Assembly: GCA_031279915.1 (NCBI GenBank)
Contig: JAITHO010000229.1
Location: forward strand, 1-17,502
DNA: 17,502 nucleotides
From: Tannerellaceae bacterium
Lineage (GTDB): Bacteria; Bacteroidota; Bacteroidia; Bacteroidales; Tannerellaceae
Direction: 5' to 3'
Every line of letters begins with the position of its first letter. Position 1 is the first letter of the stretch. Below the pieces are notes generated by a model. That model had not been told where the DNA came from and ran no database searches. It was given only the letters and a program-made list of their open reading frames with translations. Positions 1-9,300 of this stretch are shown here, piece after piece. The translations under genes and the position numbers were made by a program.

Positions 1-1332
1 GCTCGACTTATTCTGGCTAAGGCTTATCTCACCTACGCTTGGTGGTTAGAAAACCCGCGCGATATCCCAACCTATCCGCTTTGCGACCGAACTGATCCCG
101 ACGGACATAATGCGCAATGGTACTTCCAACAAGCTTACGACGTTGCATCCGCAGGTATAAACAATCCGGGAGTTTACGGCCTGCAACCAAGCTTTTACGA
201 CGTCAATGTGGCTACAAACGATCGCAACAATGAGGTAATCCTCTACGCCGACCATACCGAAGCCAGCGCAAAATACAGCGAAAGCAACGTGACCGGATGG
301 GACGGAGGAGATGCACAAAATCAGGCCGTATGGATGGTTACATGGTACTTCCACTCAGTAAAAAGTAGCTCCGCAAGCAGTTCGTGGACGCCTGTGGATG
401 CCTTCTTCCGGACGGTGCAGGCAGGACAATCCTTCAGCCGAATGTGGAATCGCATGGCGCCGCCCTTGGTTGTATTCCAAAAAACCTTTGCCGATAAAAC
501 AACCGATTCGCGCTTCGACGGAACATTCACGTCTGTTTATCGCGGAACCTGGAACCTGAATCCCAGCCGCCCTGAGGCAGAGCTTTACAATGCTAACTAC
601 CTCCCCGTAAAGCCGGGCGAACCGGTTCTGTCTTTCTTGCACGAGAATCCAGGCAGCATCGACTACACTAACGCTACCTACAAAAGCGGCATGGGCCTTG
701 GCGTACTGCCCGGACGAGCCGACTACGTGGTTTCGCTCGACGCAATCTCGCGTGCAGTCAGTCCCGGCCTCTGGAAGCTCGGAGCGTACCGCAAAAGCAA
801 TGATTATAACGACGACAAGGTGGCCAGCTCACGGCCTTTCAATATCCTCAAGTTCTCGGAGTTCTACTTCATTGCCGCCGAGGCTGCCGTCAAAGGAGCC
901 GCAACAAAAGCGCTCACAAACTCCAGCCCGATCGCCTGCGACGGAACGGCCCGCGGACTGATCAACGTTATCCGTTATCGCGCCGGACAGTGGAAGTTTA
1001 GCGTTGCCGAAAACGCTCCCAAAGCTATCAACAATGGCGAGGCCATGATGGCCGCTACGCCCGCCAACGTTGATATTAACTTCATACTCGACGAACGCTC
1101 GCGCGAATTCTTCGGAGAGGGATACCGCTGGCACGATCTTGCTCGCACGCAGAAGTGGGAGGAGTATGCCGGTAGCTATCAAATCTGCGCAACGGTTGGA
1201 GATGCAACCCCAGAGACAGTCAACCGTCAGCTCGACAAATATCTGTACCTCCGACCCGTGCCACAAGGACAGCTCGACAATATGGAGGGCGACGAAGCTT
1301 ACAAGAAGAACTTCCAGAACCCAAATTATTGA
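1..1332 (+). CDS. susD: SusD/RagB-family outer-membrane glycan-binding protein, 5' truncated
   Basis: The frame is open from base 1 to the TGA at 1330-1332, giving 443 visible residues. The N-terminus, with the lipoprotein signal and perhaps 100-150 residues, lies outside the window. The visible start (ARLILAKAYLTYAW) looks like a SusD TPR helix. The end has two family hallmarks: ILDERSREFFGEGYRWHDLAR, matching the conserved E-R-x-R-E-x-x-x-E-G-x-R-x-x-D-L-x-R pattern, and YLYLRPVPQGQLD just before the terminal NPNY. SusD proteins sit on the cell surface as the lid of a SusC TonB-dependent transporter and help capture oligosaccharides. The downstream enzymes suggest the ligand is a xylan fragment; this is inference. 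The gene is followed by a strong stem-loop and a 1-kb gap, so it may be transcribed apart from, or at a higher level than, the enzyme genes. The family call is near certain, the ligand is not. Confidence 0.95.
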   Translation, partial: ARLILAKAYLTYAWWLENPRDIPTYPLCDRTDPDGHNAQWYFQQAYDVASAGINNPGVYGLQPSFYDVNVATNDRNNEVILYADHTEASAKYSESNVTGWDGGDAQNQAVWMVTWYFHSVKSSSASSSWTPVDAFFRTVQAGQSFSRMWNRMAPPLVVFQKTFADKTTDSRFDGTFTSVYRGTWNLNPSRPEAELYNANYLPVKPGEPVLSFLHENPGSIDYTNATYKSGMGLGVLPGRADYVVSLDAISRAVSPGLWKLGAYRKSNDYNDDKVASSRPFNILKFSEFYFIAAEAAVKGAATKALTNSSPIACDGTARGLINVIRYRAGQWKFSVAENAPKAINNGEAMMAATPANVDINFILDERSREFFGEGYRWHDLARTQKWEEYAGSYQICATVGDATPETVNRQLDKYLYLRPVPQGQLDNMEGDEAYKKNFQNPNY

Positions 1333-1366
1333 TTTAGCATTTGTGTTTTTGAGGATCGAGAGGATT

Positions 1367-1380
1367 GATAACAGGTTATC
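1367..1380. repeat. Short inverted repeat GATAAC-AG-GTTATC
   Basis: Two perfect 6-bp arms separated by AG lie 35 bp after the susD-like stop. It could be an operator-like site or a weak hairpin. Nothing else in the sequence identifies a function. Confidence 0.3.
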
Positions 1381-1454
1381 GTGGGATTAATTTATGCAAG
1401 GTTTATCGCAAAGGGTTACAGTCCGCAAGGCATTCTCGGTTCTATTCTTTGCAT

Positions 1455-1510
1455 GTAGCGCAACATTGCCTCCCCGCACTAAGCTGCGGGGACCTTGTTG
1501 CGCTACTTTT
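1455..1510 (+). terminator. Strong two-part stem-loop with T run after susD-like gene
   Basis: The outer arms GTAGCGCAACA (1455-1465) and TGTTGCGCTAC (1496-1506) pair perfectly over 11 bp. The inner arms CCCCGCA (1472-1478) and TGCGGGG (1485-1491) pair over 7 bp around the loop CTAAGC. TTTT follows at 1507-1510. The shape fits an intrinsic terminator or an RNA-stabilising 3' end for the susC/susD transcript. The T run is short and the outer stem is long, so a dispersed REP-like palindrome is the main alternative. Confidence 0.55.
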
Positions 1511-1532
1511 CCTTTATCTCAAGCAACATCAG

Positions 1533-1639
1533 CACAACTCCGTCCGGACTTCACCCCAATTTTTTTGAAATGGACACAACTCCGTCCGGACTTCCCCTCA
1601 ATTTTGGGGAAGAGCCCAAAAACAGTTCAGGGTTTGCCT
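1533..1639. repeat. Degenerate leading units of the 42-bp array
   Basis: The block CACAACTCCGTCCGGACTTC occurs at 1533 and again at 1575, exactly 42 bp apart, each time followed by a CAATTTT block (1557 and 1599). A third, weaker unit follows 41 bp later (CAATTTT at 1640). Spacing and the CAATTTT element match the main array, but the GTAACGTTAC core is replaced by the 8-bp palindrome GTCCGGAC in the first two units and is lost in the third. They look like older or diverged members of the same array. Confidence 0.7.
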
Positions 1640-2249
1640 CAATTTTCGGATAACAGGCATCTTGTAACGTTACAAAGGCCTCAATTTTGGGGAAACAGGA
1701 CTCTTGTAACGTTACAAAGGCCTCAATTTTGGGGAAACAGGACTCTTGTAACATTACAAAGGCCTCAATTTTGGAGAAACGGGACTCTTGTAATATTACA
1801 AAGGCCTCAATTTTGGGGAAACGGGCATTTTGTAACGTTACAAAGGCCTCAATTTTGGGAAAACGGGCATTTTGTAACGTTACAAAGGCCTCAATTTTGG
1901 GAAAACGAGCCTTTTGTAACGTTACATTCACCCCGATTTCCGAAAAACGAGCCTTTTGTAACGTTACATTCACCCCGATTTCCGAAAAACGAGCCTTTTG
2001 TAATGTTACATTCACCCCGATTTCCGAAAAACGAGCCTTTTGTAACGTTACATTCACCCCGATTTCCGAAAAACGAGCCTTTTGTAACGTTACATTCACC
2101 CCGATTTCCGGAAAACGAGCCTTTTGTAACGTTACATTCACCCCGATTTCCGAAAAACGAGCCTTCTGTAACGTTACATTCACCCCAATTTCCGGAAAAC
2201 GGGCATCTTGTAATGTTACATTCGCCTTGATGCCGAAAATGCATAGCTC
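1640..2249. repeat. Tandem 42-bp palindromic repeat array (14 cores)
   Basis: The core GTAACGTTAC or a one- or two-base variant starts at 1664, 1706, 1748, 1790, 1832, 1874, 1916, 1958, 2000, 2042, 2084, 2126, 2168 and 2210, always exactly 42 bp apart. In the left half the core is followed by AAAGGCCTCAATTTTGGGG (type A). From the core at 1916 onward it is followed by ATTCACCCCGATTTCCG (type B). The unit at 1874 is a hybrid with a type A left part and a type B right part. Because 42 is a multiple of three, several frames stay open across the array on both strands, but no start signal, signal peptide or known family supports a protein. The array ends about 115 bp before the GH67 start. Function is unknown; arrayed protein-binding sites, an expanding minisatellite or a transcript structure element are all possible. 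Confidence 0.9.
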
Positions 2250-2315
2250 CGTAATCTTGAGATGGGCTCGCCCGGCTGCACGTAGAGCTTTAGGCATCCG
2301 GAGAAACATTCTACA

Positions 2316-2333
2316 TTAGTAACTCGTTAGTAA
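2316..2333 (+). promoter_or_regulatory. Direct repeat TTAGTAA upstream of GH67
   Basis: TTAGTAA occurs at 2316-2322 and 2327-2333, 11 bp apart (about one helical turn), 32 bp before the GH67 start codon. Direct repeats of this sort can be sites for AraC-type regulators such as those of hybrid two-component systems. No convincing Bacteroides-type -33/-7 promoter was found next to it, so the role is a guess. Confidence 0.25.
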
Positions 2334-2364
2334 ATCATGATTGTTAAACTTAATTCTTACCGAA

Positions 2365-4425
2365 ATGAAAAGACATGTAATCCTTTTTCTTGCCCTTATT
2401 CTTACCGCCTTCTGCGCTCAGGCTGAAGACGGCAGCAAGCTTTGGCTCAGGTATCAAACCGCGAGCAACGCTACTATCAAATTCTCCGGAAAAAAATCTC
2501 CTACTACCGACATTGCTATCAATGAACTGAGCGCTCAATGGCGCGGCGCTCCCATCAGCCTTGCTTTATCAACCAACAAAGAGATCAAGGCCCTGGGCAA
2601 CGATGGTTTTCGTATTACAGGAGGCGAAAGTGGAGTAACAATCGCTTCATCCTCCGACAAAGGACTGCTCTACGGAGCTTTCCACCTCCTGCGGCTGCAG
2701 GAATGCGGGGCCCTGGGAGCAACTATTGATATAACCGAATCGCCGGCATACCGCCTCCGCATCCTTAATCATTGGGATAATCTGGATCGGAGCGTGGAGC
2801 GGGGATACGCCGGCAAATCGCTTTGGGAATGGGAGAAACTCCCCGCCGAGATATCCCCACGATACCGCGAGTATGCCCGAGCCAATGCATCAATTGGCAT
2901 AAACGGATCGGTATTGAACAACGTTAATGCCTCGCCTACCATACTTACGCCCGAATACTTGCAAAAGGCGAAGGCCATTGCCGACATTTTCAGAGCATGG
3001 GGCATAAGGGTATACCTGTCGGTCAACTTTTCTTCCCCAAAGATTATCGGAGGGCTGGAGACTTCGGATCCTTTGGACAAAAACGTGCAGCTATGGTGGA
3101 AACAAAAGGCTGCCGAGATCTATAAACTTATCCCCGACTTCGGCGGATTCCTTGTCAAAGCCAACAGCGAAGGACAACCGGGCCCGCACGACTTCGGACG
3201 AACGCATGCCGATGGCGCCAACATGCTGGCCGACGCTCTGGCTCCGCACGGCGGGATAGTGATGTGGCGGGCCTTCGTATATAATCCGTTGAGCGACGAC
3301 CGTGCGCGGCAGGCTTACGAGGAATTTATGCCGCTCGACGGAAAGTTCCGCAACAATGTTATCATTCAGGTCAAGAACGGGCCGGTTGACTTCCAGCCGC
3401 GCGAGCCCTTTACGCCACTCTTCGGAGCTATGCAGCGCACGCCCGTCATGCCCGAACTGCAGATCACGCAGGAGTATCTGGGCTTCTCCAATCACCTTGT
3501 ATTCTTAGCTCCGCTATTCGAGGAATTTCTCAAGACGGATACTTACGCCCGCGGGCAGGGCAGCACGGTGGCCGCCGTAACCGACGGATCGCTCATGGGG
3601 CACAGCATCTCGGCCATTGCCGGAGTGGCCAATACAGGATCGGACAGCAATTGGTGCGGGCATCACTTCGCGCAGTCAAATTGGTACGCCTTTGGCCGCT
3701 TAGCTTGGAATCACAAGCTAAGTTCGGCCCATATTGCCGACGAATGGATACGGCAAACATTTGGCGACGACAACCTGCTTCTGAAAAATCTTTCGGACAT
3801 GATGATGCGATCCCGCGAGGCTGCCGTTGACTACATGATGCCCCTCTGCCTGCATCACATCTTCTCAACCAACCATCACTACGGGCCGGAGCCATGGTTC
3901 TGGAACCCCAACATGCGCCGCGACTGGCAGCCTCCCTACTACCATAAGGCCGATAGCGCCGGAGTAGGCTTCAATCGCACCTCCACCGGCAGCAATGCCG
4001 TCGCGCAATACTTCAGTCCGCTGCGAGAAACCTACGCCAATCTCGCCACTTGCCCCGAGAATCTCCTGCTTTGGTTCCATCATCTTCCCTGGGACTATAA
4101 GATGAAGAACGGACGAACGCTTTGGGACGAGCTTTGCTATCGTTATGCCCGCGGAGTGGATGAAACGCGCGACTTCCAGAAGATTTGGGACAGGATGGAA
4201 CATAAGGTCGACGCAGACAGGTTCGCCGCCGTTCGTCATAAGCTTCAAATTCAGGCGAGGGATGCAATATGGTGGAGGGATGCATGTCTGCTATACTTCC
4301 AGACCTTCTCCGCTATGCCTATCCCCTTTGAACTCGAACGACCCGTATACGACCTGCCCCGACTTATGAAACAGCCCCGATCGACTGAGGCATACATTCT
4401 TGAAGGAAATTATCTTATTAAATAA
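2365..4425 (+). CDS. aguA: GH67 alpha-glucuronidase, secreted
   Basis: A 686-residue protein that releases 4-O-methyl-D-glucuronate from the non-reducing terminal xylose of short aldouronic acids. ATG 2365 is chosen because it opens a clean signal peptide (MKRHVILFLALILTAFCAQA, cut before ED); the frame runs upstream to a TTG at 2341, which is less likely. The Cys near the cut follows Phe, so it is a poor lipobox, and a periplasmic or secreted enzyme is expected. E269 lies in KANSEGQPGP, D342 in NGPVDFQPREP and E370 in ITQEYLG. The spacings E269-D342 (73) and D342-E370 (28) equal those of E292, D365 and E393 in Cellvibrio japonicus GlcA67A, as I recall those numbers. WCGHHFAQSNWYAFGRLAWN is also family-typical. 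It is the first gene of a tight cluster, 7 bp ahead of GH8. The family call is very secure. Confidence 0.96.
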   Translation: MKRHVILFLALILTAFCAQAEDGSKLWLRYQTASNATIKFSGKKSPTTDIAINELSAQWRGAPISLALSTNKEIKALGNDGFRITGGESGVTIASSSDKGLLYGAFHLLRLQECGALGATIDITESPAYRLRILNHWDNLDRSVERGYAGKSLWEWEKLPAEISPRYREYARANASIGINGSVLNNVNASPTILTPEYLQKAKAIADIFRAWGIRVYLSVNFSSPKIIGGLETSDPLDKNVQLWWKQKAAEIYKLIPDFGGFLVKANSEGQPGPHDFGRTHADGANMLADALAPHGGIVMWRAFVYNPLSDDRARQAYEEFMPLDGKFRNNVIIQVKNGPVDFQPREPFTPLFGAMQRTPVMPELQITQEYLGFSNHLVFLAPLFEEFLKTDTYARGQGSTVAAVTDGSLMGHSISAIAGVANTGSDSNWCGHHFAQSNWYAFGRLAWNHKLSSAHIADEWIRQTFGDDNLLLKNLSDMMMRSREAAVDYMMPLCLHHIFSTNHHYGPEPWFWNPNMRRDWQPPYYHKADSAGVGFNRTSTGSNAVAQYFSPLRETYANLATCPENLLLWFHHLPWDYKMKNGRTLWDELCYRYARGVDETRDFQKIWDRMEHKVDADRFAAVRHKLQIQARDAIWWRDACLLYFQTFSAMPIPFELERPVYDLPRLMKQPRSTEAYILEGNYLIK

Positions 4426-4432
4426 AACGAAG

Positions 4433-6340
4433 ATGAAGACCACGAACGTTCTTATATCTACTCTTGCCCTTGCCGCAATGCTGATCCTCAGCGCATGCAC
4501 GGCAACGAACTCCAAGCGCGATGCGGCCATCTTTGATTACATCTCCATTGATGCCAACGGAAGCCGGATTCTACACGACTTCGACGGCGACCAACTTGCC
4601 GGCATGCAGGCTCTCTCCGGAGAATCGACCGACCACTCCTGGCAATCGCTCAAGAAGGGCAAGCTCATCCTCCGCTCATCGGGCAGCGCTATACTCGAAG
4701 CCGATCGCCCTGCTTTCCTCGGCATAGCAGTGCAGCAGGACAATTTCTATGCGCAAACCGAAATGGATTACTCCCCTAATCGCGAAGGCGACATCGCCGG
4801 CTTAGTATGCTATCAGCAGAACGACCGCAACATAGTTTTCGGCAAAACAACAGACGATGCAGGCAACATAATGCTCGTTGTGAACAAAGCCAGGGGCACG
4901 GTGCGGCAACTTGCATCCGCCACGCTCGACGCCAATGAAGCTAAGCTCCCCATCAGTTTCAAACTCATTGCCGAGGGCCCTATCTACTCCTTCCTTTATT
5001 CCACCAACAAGGGCGCGAACTGGAATACGCTCGCCATTGACGCCGATACAAGTTACACGGCTGAAGGCATGCAAGTAGGGCTCTACCATTACCGCAACAC
5101 CTTCCCCGTCATGGATGCTCTGCAGCCCTGGGAGAAGGGAGCCTTCGATACCCGCAAGTACCGCAACCTCTTTGCCGAGGCAGGGTACCCGCAGGCGGAG
5201 ATAGATCGCAAGCTGAACGATATATTCCAGCAAGTGTTCTACGGCCCCGATCGCGTGTACTTCGAAGTAGGCGATTCGCTGGCCTACATCTCCGACCTTA
5301 AGAACCACGACGTGCGAACCGAGGGCATGTCTTACGGAATGATGATAGCGGTGCAGTTCGGTAGGCAAGACATCTTCGACAGGCTCTGGCGCTGGAGCGT
5401 GAAGTACATGCAACATCACGAGGGCCCGCTCAAAGGGTACTTCGCCTGGAGCCTCAAGACCTCCGGCGAGCGCCTCGCGCAGGGCCCTGCATCCGACGGC
5501 GAGCTCTATTTCGTCACCGCCTTGCTCTTCGCATCCAACATCTGGGGTAATGAGGGCGAAATCAACTACCTGAAGGAGGCACAGCACATCCTCAACTGCT
5601 CGTGGGAGAAGGATGGAACCGACGATGTCATGCCTCTAATCGACAAGAACTACAAGCTGATCACCTTCGTCCCCACCGTTCAGGGAGGGAGCTACACTGA
5701 CCTCTCATATCACATCCCTGCCTTCTACGAGGTATGGGCGCGATGGGCAAATGATGGGCGATCGGATTTTTACAGGGAATGTGCCTCCGCAGCCCGCGAG
5801 TTCTTCCATAAGGCAACAGATCCGCGAACGGGATTGAATCCGGATCAGTCGGAGTACGACGGCAGTCACCGCACAGTAACATGGGGGCCGAACACATTCG
5901 TGCTCGATCAGTTCCGATTCGATTCCTGGCGAGTTCCCATGAACGTAGCTTTAGATTACTCCTGGAGCAATGTCGACGGCGAATGGCAAAGGGCATACGC
6001 AGATCGCATCCAGGATTTCCTCTACTTGCAAGGGCTGCGCAGCTTCGTCGATCAGTATAACGTCGACGGCTCAACGGTGCAGTGGATCCTCCCCGCCGGA
6101 GGCAAAACCAAGCTGAGGCATTCCGTTGGACTGGTCGCTACCGCCGCAGCCGTATCTCTGGCGAGCAGCAAAGCCAAGAGCCGCGAGTTTATCGACCACT
6201 TCTGGAACTCCGATAACGTGGTTTACGACGACGGATACTTCGATGCCTACTACGACGGCCTTCTACGGCTCTTCGCCTTCATGCATCTGAGCGGCAACTA
6301 CAAGATCATTTTCCCACAGGACAATTCCTCAAGCAAATAA
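4433..6340 (+). CDS. GH8 reducing-end xylose-releasing exo-oligoxylanase-type lipoprotein with N-terminal GH43-C2-like domain
   Basis: A 635-residue protein. ATG 4433 opens a lipoprotein signal ending LILSAC, with the lipidated Cys at residue 22; an upstream TTG at 4400 overlaps GH67 and is unlikely. Residues about 75-222 resemble the concanavalin-like domain usually found behind GH43 beta-xylosidases (GH43_C2/DUF1349): FLGIAVQQDNFYAQTEMDYS, then GDIAGLVCYQQND, then YSFLYSTNKGANW. Residues about 230-625 are GH8. E297 in DVRTEGMSYGM is the expected acid, D355 lies in GPASDGELYF, and D497 in RFDSWRVPMN is a likely base. The E297-D355 spacing of 58 matches Bacillus halodurans Rex E70 and D128 as I recall it. 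The closest known activity is removal of xylose from the reducing end of xylo-oligosaccharides; endo-xylanase activity cannot be excluded. It starts 7 bp after GH67, so co-transcription is likely. Surface or periplasmic location is undecided: no clear surface-export signal follows the Cys. Confidence 0.9.
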   Translation: MKTTNVLISTLALAAMLILSACTATNSKRDAAIFDYISIDANGSRILHDFDGDQLAGMQALSGESTDHSWQSLKKGKLILRSSGSAILEADRPAFLGIAVQQDNFYAQTEMDYSPNREGDIAGLVCYQQNDRNIVFGKTTDDAGNIMLVVNKARGTVRQLASATLDANEAKLPISFKLIAEGPIYSFLYSTNKGANWNTLAIDADTSYTAEGMQVGLYHYRNTFPVMDALQPWEKGAFDTRKYRNLFAEAGYPQAEIDRKLNDIFQQVFYGPDRVYFEVGDSLAYISDLKNHDVRTEGMSYGMMIAVQFGRQDIFDRLWRWSVKYMQHHEGPLKGYFAWSLKTSGERLAQGPASDGELYFVTALLFASNIWGNEGEINYLKEAQHILNCSWEKDGTDDVMPLIDKNYKLITFVPTVQGGSYTDLSYHIPAFYEVWARWANDGRSDFYRECASAAREFFHKATDPRTGLNPDQSEYDGSHRTVTWGPNTFVLDQFRFDSWRVPMNVALDYSWSNVDGEWQRAYADRIQDFLYLQGLRSFVDQYNVDGSTVQWILPAGGKTKLRHSVGLVATAAAVSLASSKAKSREFIDHFWNSDNVVYDDGYFDAYYDGLLRLFAFMHLSGNYKIIFPQDNSSSK

Positions 6341-6363
6341 ACCCTCAAACCCTCATCACTGAT

Positions 6364-9300
6364 ATGAACTTTCAACAACATAAACATAAGAGCCTGCTGA
6401 TTGTAGGCCTCGCACTGCTCGCCGGACATCTCTCCGCACAAAATCCTTTCATCACCGACCAGTTTACAGCCGATCCAACGGCGCGTGTGTTCGAAGGGAA
6501 GGTATATGTATATCCCTCGCACGATATTCCGAGCCCCATCGCTCGACTGAAGGAATGGTTCTGCATGGCCGACTATCATGTGTTCTCGTCTGAGAATCTC
6601 ACCGACTGGACCGACCATGGCGTGATCGTCAGTCAGGATAAAGTGCCCTGGGTTGATGCCGATGGCTACCAGATGTGGGCCCCCGACTGCATAGAGAAGA
6701 ACGGCAAGTATTACTTCTACTTCCCCGCGCCGGTGAAGGATACAACCATTGCCAAAGGATCGATGATTGGAGTGGCCGTGGCCGATAAGCCCTACGGCCC
6801 CTTCATCCCGCAGGATATGCCCATAAAGGGAGTGCACGGCATCGATCCCGCTACCTTCATCGACAAAGACGGGCAGGCCTACATTTACTGGGCCGGATTC
6901 GGGAACTTAATGGGGGCTAAGCTCAAAGACAATATGCTGGAGCTGGCCTCTGATCCGGTAGCCATAAAAGATCTGCCGACAAAGGGGCTGAAGGAAGGCC
7001 CGTTCGTTTTCGAGCGCAACGGACATTACTACTTCACCTTCCCCTGGGTACAGAACAAGACCGAGATCCTTACTTATGCCATGGGCAAACATCCTCTGGG
7101 CCCTTTCGAAATGAAGGGTACTATAATGGATGAATCTCCAACCGAATGTTGGACCAACCATCATTCCATCATAGAGTACAAAGGCCAATGGTATCTGTTT
7201 TATCATCACAACGACCTCTCTCCGCACTTCGACAAGAACCGTTCGATCCGCGTCGATTCGCTCAGCTTTAATCCCGACGGCACTATACAGAAAGTCATAC
7301 CGACTCTGCGCGGCGTAGGCATCACCGATGCCCGATCCAAGATACAGCTCGACCGATACAGCGCCATCGCAGCCAAGGGAGCCGGCATAGACTTCATCAA
7401 CAAGGCCAATACATTCGAAGGCTGGATGACTATCTTCTCAGCCAAGGATGCTTGGGTGAGATATAATAAGGTAGACTTTGGGAAGATTCGGGCCGAGAAG
7501 ATTGTTGCACGGCTTGCATCTCCCACGGGCGGCAAGCTTGTCGTTCGCGTTGGAGGTTTGGATGGCAAGATAGTGGCGGAGATAGATGTGCCGAAGGATA
7601 CGGTTCTCACGCGCATCGCCGCTCCCATTGCCAGCCTGCCCAAGGGAGTGCACGACCTCTTTGTATCCCTTGCGGGAGAAGGAACAGTTTCGGTAGACTG
7701 GATCAGCTTCGGCGCAGAGCAGCTTCTGGAAGACGTAAGGCTGCCCCGGCTCGTTGCCGACGGGATGGTACTTCAGCGCGATCAGCCTATAAGCTTGTGG
7801 GGATGGATCATGCCCGGCAAAGAGGTAGTCGTAGATTTCAACAAGAACAAATACTATGGCACGGCCAACGGCAAAGGCGAGTGGAGCATACAGCTTCCCC
7901 CGCAGAAGGCCGGCGGCCCCTACTCTATCAACATCAACAATCGCGAGCTGAAAAACATATTGTTTGGAGACGTATGGCTATGCGCCGGACAATCCAACAT
8001 GGAAACGCCCATCTCCCGCCTCATGATCCTTTATGCCGACGAGATAAACACGTACTTCAATCCTAACATCCGGTACGTCAAGATACCAACGGCATTCAAC
8101 TTCCATGGCCCGCAAACCGACGTTCCTCCATGTACCTGGAGCGATGTCAGCCCCGAATCGGCCCAGATGATGTCGGCCCTCCCATACTTCTTCGCTAAGG
8201 AAATGTATGAACGCACGAAGGCTCCTGTTGGCCTCATAAACTCCAGCGTTGGAGGCACTCCGGCTGAAGCCTGGATCAGCGAAGCCTCCATCGCCGCATA
8301 TCCGGCCATGCTCAACGACATGCGGCTCGGACAATCCGACGAGTTTATCGCCCGCATGAATATGTTCGGAGGATTGGCAGGCGCGCGATGGAACGCTGTC
8401 CTCTGCGAGCAAGACGAGGGCATCCGGCAGGGATGGGCTTCTCCCAACATCAAGGACTCCGACTGGAAGTCGACCGACATCTTCGACAACTCCTGGGGAC
8501 GCGAAGGATTGAGCCCCATCAGCGGCGTCTTCTGGTTCCGAAAGGAGATAGATCTGCCTGCCGAATATGCCAACCGTCCGGCCATGATGTACATGGGACG
8601 CATTGTGGGAGCCGACTCCGTCTTCGTGAACGGTAAGTTTGCCGGAACAACAGGCTATCAGTATCCGCCCAGGAATTATCCGCTCGGCGCCGGAATGCTT
8701 AAAGCCGGAAAGAATACCATTGCTGTCAGACTTGTAAACAGCGGCGGCTTCCCCGAATTTGTTCGCGACAAACCATACAAGATCGTACTCCAAGACAAGA
8801 AAGAGATCAGCCTTACGGGGCAATGGAAGTACCGCATCGGAGCCGTGATGCCTCCCAACTTCGGCGGAGGAGTGTCCTTCCAGAACAAGCCTGTCGGACT
8901 TTATAATGGAATGATCGCTCCGTTGCAGAACCATGCCTTCAAGGGGATTCTGTGGTATCAAGGCGAATCCAATACGGGCCGCCCGCAGTTGTATTACGAT
9001 CTGATGACAGCATTGGTGAGCGACTGGCGGAAGCTCTTCCGAGCCGATCTCCCATTCTTCATCGTACAGCTTCCAAACTACATGGAGCCGATGCCTTATC
9101 AGCCGAACAGCGACTGGGCCGCCCTGCGCGAGGTTCAGAGGCGACTCTCAATTGACATCCCAAAAGCAGCGCTGGCCGTCACCATCGACCTGGGCGAGTG
9201 GAACGACGTTCATCCGCTCAACAAAAAGGACGTAGGCAAGCGCCTCGCTCTCCAAGTCAGGCGACATATCTACGGCGATAAGATAACATCCGAAGGGCCC

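Noticed and set aside
1640..2249. CRISPR array
   Set aside because: Whole 42-bp units repeat with no unique spacers, and no cas gene is present.
1394..2319. Long open frames on both strands across array 1, encoding 14-residue repeats such as NEPFVTLHSPRFPK
   Set aside because: The 42-bp period is a multiple of three, so several frames stay open automatically. There is no start context, signal peptide or known domain, and the palindromic cores explain the conservation better.
2341..2365. TTG start at 2341 for GH67, and similarly TTG 4400 for GH8
   Set aside because: The downstream ATGs at 2365 and 4433 each begin a proper signal sequence; the longer forms put extra residues before it and, for GH8, overlap the previous gene.
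2365..2430. Lipoprotein signal in GH67
   Set aside because: The Cys is preceded by Phe (TAFC), which does not fit a lipobox; an ordinary cut after CAQA fits better.
4426..6363. Frameshift or separate gene between the GH43-C2-like and GH8 parts
   Set aside because: The frame is continuous with conserved residues on both sides and no stop or internal start in between, so it is one protein.
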